Source of the DNA: Trichoplusia ni
Lineage: Eukaryota; Arthropoda; Insecta; Lepidoptera; Noctuidae
DNA: 64,000 nt
Assembly: GCF_003590095.1 (NCBI RefSeq)
Contig: NC_039490.1
Span: 9,317,834-9,381,833, forward strand
Reading direction: 5' to 3'
Numbering within the stretch: position 1 is the first letter of the stretch; each line of letters starts with the position of its first letter. Of this stretch, positions 1-10,500 are shown in pieces. The notes under the pieces are model-generated. The model was not told where the DNA came from, did not search any database, and worked only from the letters and a program-made list of their open reading frames with translations. The translations under genes were made by a program, and so were the position numbers.

Positions 1-3000
1 GACAAATAATAGAGTGCATTGAAAATAACCTACCAGAACGACCCAACGCTGTTAATCTAAAAGAACACATGCAGCAAAATGAAGAAGTCTTGAAAATGGT
101 TCTAGCGGAACATTACATACTTTACCTGAGATATAAAGACGAAGATAACTTGAAGGCTAGAATTTATAAAACAAACTTTTTGAGAAAACTTGAACAATTT
201 CTTACTATTTTGAAGACTGATTATTATGAAGATTCAATGCAAACAAACACGTATGCAAGTGATATTTTGAATGCATTGGATAAAATACCAGTGCAAAACA
301 AAAATATTTTACAAGATGAAGCTGATGAAATATTACTTAGTACCGAGGTTGAAAATTGGATGTCTGATTTACCCATAGCCCATGATGAAAAGGGACCTTT
401 AGAAATGAGAAGACTAAGAGATTTAATAGTAAAGAAAGTTCAGGATATTGGGAAAAATGTCACATACACTGATTGCTCATATTCAAAACCTTTGAAGGAA
501 GAATTACCAAAGATTTTGGAGAGATTGCCGATGCTATCTGAAATGAATTTAGACTTTATGATAGAAGAGTTAGCAAATAGAGTCAAGTTCTTAACGAGAA
601 GTTGTAAACCAACATCTAAACAGCCACGTAATTGTGAACATTTTCAACAGAATGTGGTTGCTACCTCCAGCCGCACGGACTATTCTAAACAAGATGCTCC
701 AAGATTCATCGTTGGAAATGTCTCACAGAGGAGTAAGTGGAAGAACTGGCCAAACTTCTCAGGAAAAGATGTCGAGCATCAGCAATGGCATTTGAAAGAT
801 CAAATAGCTAGCAATATATCAGAGCCTGGTCAAGACCAGCCAGGTTTACCATATCAACTTGTTGGAAATAATATCGAAGCCACATATTTGAGCCCCACCA
901 CTGATACCGCAGAAATTCCGTCCGAAACTATACCTCCCAATGTGCAAGGACCTTCAAAAATAGATCATAACGGTGTCCAAGGTAGTGCATCGCTAGGAAG
1001 CGAAACGTTCTTACCAGGAATCGCACTGTTACCGCAAGTTAATGTTTCGGAAACACCATCACCAGGTAATATTGCGAATACTCAAGATTTGCCGTTATCG
1101 ACACTACAGATCAACGTCGAAGCTGTTTCGCTATCTGGCTTTAAACCTGATGTCCAATCAAGTCACTCATTAGTATTCCAAGCCCTCCCAGAAACAGCCT
1201 CCTTAGGATTTCAGCCCGATGTTCAAAGATATCCGATAGCACTACCTCAGCAAAACCCATCACGGACTTCAGGATTAGCACCTGAAGTTCAGGCAACTGT
1301 TCAACCTGAAACCGACGCTGTACCTGTCTTTGTTCCTTGCCGCATTAATTTATCATTCGTGAACAAACGGCCCTCTCTCAACACGATTATTACAACGACA
1401 ACACCGATAAATCTAATAGTACCGGACGTATACAAATATAAACAAGGATTTAGTCCTGGGTCTCCACAAGTTGCAAGTGTATTTCAATATGGTGAAGTGA
1501 CGCCAACTACTAAATATGGTCAAAGTATGACGGCACCAGATAATGAGGCTCCAATAGCTAGCTCTGCATTGGCGCCTGCAGAACAAAGGACAGATCAAAG
1601 AGATATCCCCCAGATAACTGACAAAAGTGGGTTCGTTCCATATGATTACATACAGAATGCCAGTTCAGGCAACAAAGCCCTTAATAACGAAGTTGTGAAC
1701 GCTGGCCTTTCGAAACCAGGCCTCCAAGAAAATATCAAGCAAATTGACGATTTATTAAACAATCAACGAATTAGTTTTGCACCACAACACAAGACAAACT
1801 TTATCCCAGATCCTGGAAGTCAGAATTTAAGTTCTGATATTAATCTCAACGACCAATATTACACCGCTCCAGGTGGCCGGCCATCAAAAGCAGCTCGAAT
1901 CAGTTTTTCTCCATATAACCAAATAAACTTAATACGAAATGATGGAAGTCTCATCGATTCTCCTACTTCAGGACCCTTTGACCAAGCTAGTCTTCAAAAT
2001 AGACAAACAACAAACGCAACTCAGTTCAGTCAAGGGCCTCAAGATATTTATGGTGAAAGTAATCTGATTCCGTACAACCAATATAAGACCTCAATGCCAA
2101 ATTACCAAGCCAAGGGCAGAGAATCTTTGGCTACAGCAGATCAAACCAAAGTCGGTCTAGGGAGAGATTCAATTAATCCTCGATACAGTATTGTGCCTGA
2201 AAAGAAATTGAGCATGACAGAACTACCGCTATTAAACACTGCATCTCAAGGAAATGCCATAAATAATCCACCCTCAGATAAGCAAGAAGATATTTTCACA
2301 GAAAATGAACCCACTGACGGGGATTCATACGAGCAGTTCTTATTTAAAACTCGTGAAAGTGTTTGGGCTCAAGATCAAAGATACTCGGTCCCGTTTCCGA
2401 ATGTAACGAATCCTACCCTACAGAGTAATGATTTTGAATCTGTCGCAGGACCCTTCATTCAACCTAATGCCGTATCAGATCCAAAAACGGACGCCCGTCG
2501 AATCAGTCAAGGCCCTTATGGCTACGTACCGGATTCCGCCGAACAAAGTGCCGGTCCTAGTAGACAAGATGCTCAAATTGATGTTGCTTCTCAAAGTCAA
2601 TTTGTTTTATTCCCCAATAAGCAAGGTCATGACATAGGTACTGACCCTGAGCAAATGACCCAAGGTAATGTTAGTACTAATGATCAATTACAAAATATGA
2701 CAAAATTGGGCGTGGTCGCTCAAAACCAAACCGAATTAGTGCCATTTGCGCAACGTCGCGATGTTGGTACTCTATCAGATTCCGGACAAATTGGCTCAGA
2801 CCGTTACAAACAAGATCAAAGTACTTTAGCGCAGGACGAGACTTCAAAAGAAAAACCAACCCAACAAATTACTGATACACCCATACCTAGACGCTATAGC
2901 CCACATATGGCGAAAATGACACCTCAAGATGTCGCGAATTACAAACAAGATCCTAAAGGATTTTTCGAAATACCTTTACTTAGTGATAAAACTGCAGAAA

Positions 3001-3722
3001 CCCGCCGCGTTTCGTTCCACTCCAGTATTTATAAACCAGACGAACAGACTGACGAGAGTGACCAGCCAGACACTGGGAGATGCCAAACAGTAGACCAGTC
3101 AACTCAAAACCCACGATGTAGTGTGTCGATAGTATACCCAGAACCTAATGCATGTATGTCTGGTGCATCTGGGAACGCAAATTGGCGGCAAAACACTTGC
3201 GGTGGGATTGGAATTCAAGCCACCGCTGGAATGCCAGGGCAAGATGCTCAGCCGGCCTGTCCATTACAAAACCGGAATCACATGGTATGTGGACCGCCGC
3301 AGACTAATACGGCCACAACCAACACAAGCCATAAGCCCGGACTTTGTAAGGCCATAGACAATGTCGGTGTGCCTATGATCAAGCATTTGATTGAAGATAA
3401 CAAAAGTAATTATCAATCGTGTTCTTCCCAAAACGGTACTACAAACTCGAACAGAAGGAAGCTGTGTTGTCCGCGGCCAGAGCGATGCATGATTTCCGAG
3501 AGGCCGATGAAAAAGTTTCGTAACCCCCAAAAACAATATAACGCAGTTAAGAAGAAGATGGATTATACTGAAACGGAAACAGACACTGAAAAAGAGAAAG
3601 ATATTAAATGCAAATGCATGAAACGAACGAAGCGATGCCGGACCCGACGAACTACCCTTAATGACTATCACTTAGACTACCCTCCTTGCTACCAACTTGT
3701 CCGCTATCCTTGTTATTATTAA
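1..3722 (+). CDS. Gene 1: helical-module protein with Cys/aromatic tail, 3' part only
   Basis: The frame is already open at base 3 and reads in frame into the Met codon at 69, so that Met is internal and the gene starts outside the window. Nt 3-600 encode a charged helical region including AEHYILYLRYKDEDN and EVENWMSDLP (about 345-374). The same arrangement recurs in gene 2 (TKYKDENP, EVEKWYRELP) and gene 3 (EINEWVKGLP), which shows paralogy. Nt 600-3450 encode a long Gln/Pro/Ser/Asn-rich, probably disordered stretch with recurring basic phospho-like motifs: RRIS (2496-2507), RRYS (2889-2900), RRVS (3003-3014), plus RISF twice. The end (about 3560-3719) is basic and Cys/Tyr-rich, with CKCMKRTKRC and a final YPCYY. 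The stop is TAA at 3720. No enzyme or membrane signature is visible. The family is unrecognised; a structural role is inferred only. Confidence 0.85.
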   Translation, partial: QIIECIENNLPERPNAVNLKEHMQQNEEVLKMVLAEHYILYLRYKDEDNLKARIYKTNFLRKLEQFLTILKTDYYEDSMQTNTYASDILNALDKIPVQNKNILQDEADEILLSTEVENWMSDLPIAHDEKGPLEMRRLRDLIVKKVQDIGKNVTYTDCSYSKPLKEELPKILERLPMLSEMNLDFMIEELANRVKFLTRSCKPTSKQPRNCEHFQQNVVATSSRTDYSKQDAPRFIVGNVSQRSKWKNWPNFSGKDVEHQQWHLKDQIASNISEPGQDQPGLPYQLVGNNIEATYLSPTTDTAEIPSETIPPNVQGPSKIDHNGVQGSASLGSETFLPGIALLPQVNVSETPSPGNIANTQDLPLSTLQINVEAVSLSGFKPDVQSSHSLVFQALPETASLGFQPDVQRYPIALPQQNPSRTSGLAPEVQATVQPETDAVPVFVPCRINLSFVNKRPSLNTIITTTTPINLIVPDVYKYKQGFSPGSPQVASVFQYGEVTPTTKYGQSMTAPDNEAPIASSALAPAEQRTDQRDIPQITDKSGFVPYDYIQNASSGNKALNNEVVNAGLSKPGLQENIKQIDDLLNNQRISFAPQHKTNFIPDPGSQNLSSDINLNDQYYTAPGGRPSKAARISFSPYNQINLIRNDGSLIDSPTSGPFDQASLQNRQTTNATQFSQGPQDIYGESNLIPYNQYKTSMPNYQAKGRESLATADQTKVGLGRDSINPRYSIVPEKKLSMTELPLLNTASQGNAINNPPSDKQEDIFTENEPTDGDSYEQFLFKTRESVWAQDQRYSVPFPNVTNPTLQSNDFESVAGPFIQPNAVSDPKTDARRISQGPYGYVPDSAEQSAGPSRQDAQIDVASQSQFVLFPNKQGHDIGTDPEQMTQGNVSTNDQLQNMTKLGVVAQNQTELVPFAQRRDVGTLSDSGQIGSDRYKQDQSTLAQDETSKEKPTQQITDTPIPRRYSPHMAKMTPQDVANYKQDPKGFFEIPLLSDKTAETRRVSFHSSIYKPDEQTDESDQPDTGRCQTVDQSTQNPRCSVSIVYPEPNACMSGASGNANWRQNTCGGIGIQATAGMPGQDAQPACPLQNRNHMVCGPPQTNTATTNTSHKPGLCKAIDNVGVPMIKHLIEDNKSNYQSCSSQNGTTNSNRRKLCCPRPERCMISERPMKKFRNPQKQYNAVKKKMDYTETETDTEKEKDIKCKCMKRTKRCRTRRTTLNDYHLDYPPCYQLVRYPCYY

Positions 3723-3904
3723 CGCTCCTTTATGACTTTCAACTGTTTCATCCTTAGATGAATTTAGCACAAAGTCTTGCTAGAACGCTTCTTTACCATC
3801 CGAAGCATCATTACAACTGTTAGCACCAAAGTCCGAATTATAAATGTGCATTTAATCTCTTTCTGCAATCCAATTATCTACATAACAATTTTACCTACTG
3901 CCGT

Positions 3905-3910
3905 AATAAA
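3905..3910 (+). terminator. Poly(A) signal AATAAA, gene 1
   Basis: AATAAA lies 183 nt after the gene 1 stop codon. A second AATAAA at 4001-4006 could serve instead. Assigned by position only. Confidence 0.45.
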
Positions 3911-4520
3911 AACTCTTTCACATCGACACATACCAGTATTCACTTTATCTTTAACCTAAACAATATCATGATTCTATAGAAACACGCCACTCTTTTTTTA
4001 AATAAATGAGATGTATTTTCAATACGGATTAGAAATTACTTGAAGTTTCGATTACCAGTCCATTTTGAAATAAGTTTGGTCCTGTAATTAATTCGTAATA
4101 AACGAATATTCCAACAATGCTTGAATTATTTATTTAAATTTGGTACTCTTTAGATTCACAATAATAATAAAGTGTTGTCGAATGCATAATGTAAATGGAA
4201 ATGCATGGTCATAACTTTCATAAGAAATCATAGTTAGGAATTTCATTAACGAGGCGAGTGCTCAAAAACTTTCATAAAAAAAGTAACGTCGTATATTTTT
4301 TAGGTATTTCAGAAATTATTGTGCATTTCTAACTTGACTCGAATTTTGAGTATAAGCAGAATTGTTAATCCTCAATTTACCTTACTTTTTTAAATAACTT
4401 CGTTTTTTCTTGTTTGTTTTTAAAAGCTACGTATATGCCAACATCAATATTTTCGGTAAATATAAGCTTTTTTTTTGCTTCTTAGTTCTAACCAGTTACT
4501 TTATTTTCAGAAAAAGAACA
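3911..4520. other. AT-rich spacer between genes 1 and 2
   Basis: AT-rich sequence with no convincing coding frame or repeat. It must hold the gene 2 promoter and any 5' UTR exon. A possible short 5' UTR intron (donor GGTAAAT near 4455, acceptor TTATTTTCAG ending at 4510) lies directly before the predicted ATG at 4521. Confidence 0.5.
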
Positions 4521-7500
4521 ATGTTATTGTCGTCACGGAACTGTAAGCAAGTATTTTTATTTCTTCACAATCCGTTAAAATTTGACTTTCTTCAATCAAT
4601 GAAAGTAGATTATGTATATTTCAGGTACCAAAAGAAAATACGGCCATAGAAAACGAAGATAACAAATCTTATAAAGTTAAAGAAAAAAATATATTTAATA
4701 TAAAAGCAGTACAAACAGCTTTCAGCACTATAGACATACATACAACGAAATGCAAGTTTTGCGAAATAAGGAGTAAGTCTCAAGAAGAACTAACAAGAGT
4801 GACTAAAAAGCATGAAATTTTTAAGAGAAAGGACACTGCATTACTGGATTTAAATCCAGTAGTAACGGAATGGTTTGAGATCCACAGAGATAAAGTCAAA
4901 GTTAAAATGTGGGGAGACAAAATGCAGAAGCTAGCAGACAAGTTGAAAACCCCTGGCGGCGAGGAAAAACTACGTATGAAAATAGAAAAGTATTTGAAAA
5001 AAGTCCCCGACCAATTCTCTGATGGTGACGATGACAGACAAGAATACAGAAAACAATTGCCTGATGATATAATCAGGAAACTGAAACTGAAGTACTTGAA
5101 CCCCACAGAACCGGATGTGAATGTGTACAGATTGGAACTTTCCAAATACTGCAGTAGATTCAAAACGGAGAACTTCAAAAAGGTTATTACAAATTGGTTA
5201 AAAAATTTAAATATCAAAAAGAAAGATTTCTTAGGGAGATCAGTGAAGAAAGATGATGTGTTGATGTATATTACGGAGAAATTGGAACCTATAGTTTTGA
5301 ATCGGCCAAGTTCTGATGCAGAATACAAAAATGCCCTTAGATCAAATATCATAGACATCGTCCAAGAGTTGCCTTTAGTGATTGGAAGACACAATAAAGA
5401 TTATGTCGTGAACAGAGTAACAGATGGCTTGGTTAACGACATACTTAGTATTGAATCGAAACTTCCAAGCTCCTACATACAGCCAACAGTAACTGAAATA
5501 AAAGAATTCGTCAAAGATGAAATCACATTTTTCTTGGAGAAAGCTCACAAAGCTATCAGTACTAAAAGAATGGATTGTCTCGAGACTGAATTAGTAGACC
5601 TTTTGCTTGACCTTTCGAACGCTAGTGATATAGATAACTACATAGTCGAAGACATAACAGCAATATTCAAAGAAACCGCTAAACTGTCGGAGTACAAGGC
5701 AAGATACTTTAGCAACATTCTGTTGAGAGATTACAAAGAATTTTTCTTCCGACAAACTTTTTTTAATGATAAAAGCAAAATTGGTACCGGACACCCTGAA
5801 GTTTGCTCTGAGATTCAAAACCCCGGAGACATAGACAACGAAGAATACGCATCATATAATATTTACATGCAACAGCTGATAGAAGAAATAAATAAATGGA
5901 TCTGTAAAATTAACATTCCTAACAAAAACAGAAGTTTCGTAGGCGTGGTTGTCAAAGAATTAGCCAGTGACATAGTGGATAGGCATAAATATCTAGAAAT
6001 GAATCCTAACTCCAAAAGAACTGACGCTGAAGAGTTCGAGCTTTTGAAATACGAGATATTTAAATGGACTAGTAAGTTAACAGGAGACGATAATACAACG
6101 GTTTTAGATAATGCTCAGGAGCTTTTAGACAAAATAAATACTATACCAAAACCTGTGACAGCCGTGAGCTTGCCGCAGACACCTGACGTGCCCGGCGATA
6201 CTAAACCAAACCTCGAAACTCTTTCTGATCTGATCTGCGACTGGTTTGAGGAACTACCGGAAGAAGTGTACCAATATGCTAATCTAAATAGTGATTTGGT
6301 AAAAGATCTAGCTAAGGACATCCTACAGAACTACGATAACATATACCCAGGCCTAATCGAAACCATGATCGATCAATGGATAGACAATATCTTCAATAGA
6401 AAACTTAACAGAAATGATGGTGAGAAATTGAAGAATAGAATTAGAAATAAAATACAACGGCACGCTAAAGAAAATGAAAAGAAAGATCCGAGACAAGAGA
6501 AAGTAGTAATAAGAGCTTATGAAGATATAGTTGATGATTGGATCGACACTGTGCCGATGGATCCAAAAAGAGTTAGACACTTTATTAAGACTAGAAACGA
6601 ACACATACACGAATTGGCTTTGAGAATATACCAAATGAAAACCAAATACATAAGAGCTCCTAATGAAATAAAAGTCAAGGTATTGCAAGAAGGCATAACT
6701 GACTGGATGAAGAAACTACCCTTAAATAGCGACGCAAGAACATCGCTAAATGAAAAAGGCAATAGAAACAAGTATGCCTCTAAATTAGCCTCGAAAATAC
6801 AAGCGTGCAAAGTGGATGGGTCATCTGACCTCAGAGCTGCACTGAAAGAGCAACTCATTGCAGAACAAATTAAAGTAGCGATGATGGACTGGCTAAAGAA
6901 ACTGGTTTTATACATAAACAATAACCCAAAAATTAAAGAACACCAGGAAACGATCATAAAGGAATTAGCCGTTAAACTAAATGAACATATACGAGATGGA
7001 AATAATCCAGAAGGAGTAATGTACGATTACATCAAGATGCTCGATCCATCACAAAGTGACGATTTCATTAGAAATACTGTTTCTCAACTGAAATTACATT
7101 TACAAACATATAAGTTTGAAGATATATCACTTCAACTAAACGATAGTGATGTTTTAATGTCCAATATTGAAACTTGGATAGAAAATTTACATTTAGATGT
7201 TAGAGACATCCAGAGGTTTAACGATCAGAAAATGGAGTTTATTAATAGTATGCAAAGACTAAGGTCTTCTGGTACCGATGTTGCCGTGATTAAAAAAGAG
7301 ATAATAACATTTTTAAAATCCATTCTGTTGGTAAACAACAATAAAATTGATGAAAACACACTGAATAGAGAATCTTTAAAACTACTCAAATGTGTAAGTA
7401 CAATTCAAGCGGAAGATGTCCCAAGTACATCGACACCGATTGACAATGAACTTATTTGTAAAACTGTAAAAGACTGGGCTAATACTTTGCCTCTTAAACC

Positions 7501-10500
7501 GATATATTGCCCTAGAGAACTGCGATGGTTTATAGATGATATCAGTTCAGCAATGACTAGTATTTTTGAGCGTTTAGAATACAAAGTAACAAAAGACAAT
7601 GAGCATGTAATAAATCGGGAAATCATATCGTGCTTAAGAAGATTTCCTTTACTTGAACAGACTACGGAAAAATTTATCATGAAGGCATCGAAAGAACTAT
7701 CAGATAAATTAAGAGTTATGAATGTAGTTCGACTTGAAGACAGCTGTAATGATGATGCCAGAAATGTCGCAGTTTACGGAGTCGCATTGGACAGAACGAA
7801 CACGACCAATACAACTGATAACACAGACATCACTATGGAAAGTATAAAGGAAGATGACATCCAGGCAAATTTAGAGAGGTACTCAAAGCAGGTGGTCAGA
7901 CATATTACTGACTGGTTTGACGGTCTGAACCTTCCCAATATGAAAGAACCAGAGTTTAAGGAAGTTGTCATCAACGACTTGGCCGGAGACATAATAGATA
8001 GACATAAGTACTTAGAACTGAATCCTGAAAGCCGAAGTACCAGAGAAGATGAGGTAGAACATCTTAGGTATCAGATATTTAAGTGGATTAACAAATTGGT
8101 TGGTGAGGGGAATTTAGAAACGATTGAACATGCCGAGAACTTGATGGCAAGAATTCAAAGTATTCCCGTTCCTATGTTGGTTAAGCCTTCATCTAATGTA
8201 ACAAAGAATCGTATAAATATGCCGGTGCCCGCTTGTTGCATACAAAAGAAGTACCCGACGGTTTTGACGTCACCGAATTGTTGTCGACCGTCTTATAATA
8301 ATTTACCTAGGTCAGATATGCCGTATGCTACACAGCCTGCGCCCAACGTGTATCCTGGCGACACGAGTACCACTTCTAATGCAACTGATTATAGTATTGA
8401 AGAAGTATCAGGTTACACTATTGATCCCATGTCAACCCAAGCTACCGAATGGATGAGTAGTCCGCCCGGTCCACCAGGTACATCCCAAACCGGTCCACCC
8501 AGTTTTAGTACATCTCCACAGCCAACTGATAAAAGGGCTAACAGCCCTAGCACTTCGCCAGCATCGCCACAACCCGGTCGATACAGTTTTAGTACATCTT
8601 CACAACCAACTGATAAATGGGCCAGCAGCCCTACTGCTTTAACACAACCCGATCGGTATAGTTTTAGTACATCTTCACAACCAACTGATAAATGGGCTAA
8701 CAGCCCTACCGCTTCACCGCAACCAGGTCGATCCAGTTTTAGTACATCTTCACAGCCAACTGATAAATGGGCGAGCAGCCCTACTGCTTCGCCAGGTTCA
8801 CCTCAACTAGGTCGATCGAGTTTTAGTACATCTCCACAACTAACGGATAAGCGGACGCATAGTCCTTCTGCTCCACCAGGAGCTACTCAAACCGGTAGAT
8901 CTAATTTTAGTACATCGCCAGAACCGACTGATAAATGGATGAACAGCCCTTCCGCTTCAGAAGCTTCACCTGACACTGTAAATTTTAGTACCTCTCCACA
9001 ATTAACTGATAAACGTCCGACTAGCCCATCCGGTCCGCCAGGCACCACTCAAACCGGTAGATCTAATTTTAGTACATCCCCACAACCGACTGAAAAATGG
9101 ACGAACAGCCCTTCTGTTTCGCCAACTTCATCTCAACGCGGTAGAACAAGTTTTAGTATATCCCCACAACTAACGGATAAACGGACAAGTAGCCCGTCCA
9201 GTCCTCCAAGTGGTACTCAACCCGGTAGATCTAATTTTAGTACATCCCCACAACCGACTGACAAATGGACGAACAGCCCTTCAGCTTCGCCAACTTCATC
9301 TCAACGCGGTAGAACAAGTTTTAGTACATCCCCACAACCGACGGATACACGAACGGCAAGCCCGTCCGGTCCACCGGGCACTGCTCAACCCGGTAGATCT
9401 AATTTTAGTACAACCCCAAAAACTACTGATAAATGGAAGAACAGCCCTTCCGTTTCACCAACTTCATCTCAACCTGGTAGATCATCCCCACAACCAACGG
9501 ATAAACGGACGACTAGCCCATCCGGTCCACCGGGTGGTGTTCAACCCGGTAGGTCTAATTTTAGTACAACCCCACAACCGACTGATAAATGGAAGGATAG
9601 CCCTTCGGCTTCGCAAACTTCACCTCAACCCGGCAATTTTAGTTCGTCCCCGCAACCGACTGGTAAAAGGATGGATAGCCCTTCCAATTCGCCAGGTGCA
9701 CCTCAATCCGGAAGTTCCAGTTTTAGTTCATCTTCACAGCCAACAGATAAACGGTCGAACAGTCCTACTGCTTCGCAATCTTCACCGCAACCCGGTAGAT
9801 CAAGTTTAAGTACGTCTCCACAACTGACTGACAAACGGGTGAATAGCCCTTACAATTCGCCAGGTGGACCTCAATCCGGTAGGTCTAGTTTGAGTACATC
9901 TTCACAGCCATCCGATAAATGGGTGGGTAACCCTAACGCTGCACCAGCATCGCCTCAACCCGGTAGATCTGGTTTTAATGCACCTTCAGAACCGAGTGAT
10001 AAAGGGGTAAGCAGCCATAACTCTTCACAAGCTTCACAAGCTGCACCTCAAACCGGTAGATCAAATTTAAGTACATCTCCACAACCGACTGATAAATGGA
10101 CGAACAGTCCTTCCGCTCCGCCAGTTTCACCTCAATCTGGTGGATCAAGTGTAAGTGCATATTCGCATACCGAAAAGCGGACGGGCAGTCCTACTGCTTT
10201 AGGAAACCCTAATACAGAACAATACCGCCATGGAGCTCCACCAGCCTCATCGGCATCAACGGGAGTTTCGCCACAACCCAGCGATAAGCAAATCACCAAT
10301 CCGGATTCTTCGACGAACCCTGACAAATATAACGATAGTCCTAATACGAAACCTCCACCTGTAAAGCGAAGCGTGGCCGAATCTCCTCACGCTGGAAGAG
10401 TATCGGCTGGAAAACGAATGGCCAGTCCTGAGAATCGAGACACTCAACCATCGCAACCTACCGGTAAAAGGGTAAACAGTCCGAACGCTAATAAAAACTA

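Noticed and set aside
4799..4801. GTG starts at 4799, 24184, 21249 and 14343
   Set aside because: Nuclear eukaryotic genes start at ATG. In each case the frame is open upstream to a splice acceptor or a stop, so these are internal Val codons.
9210..9809. 199-codon His/Arg/Val-rich frame inside gene 2
   Set aside because: A second frame of the FSTSPQPTDK repeat. It lacks the helical flanks and has no start context.
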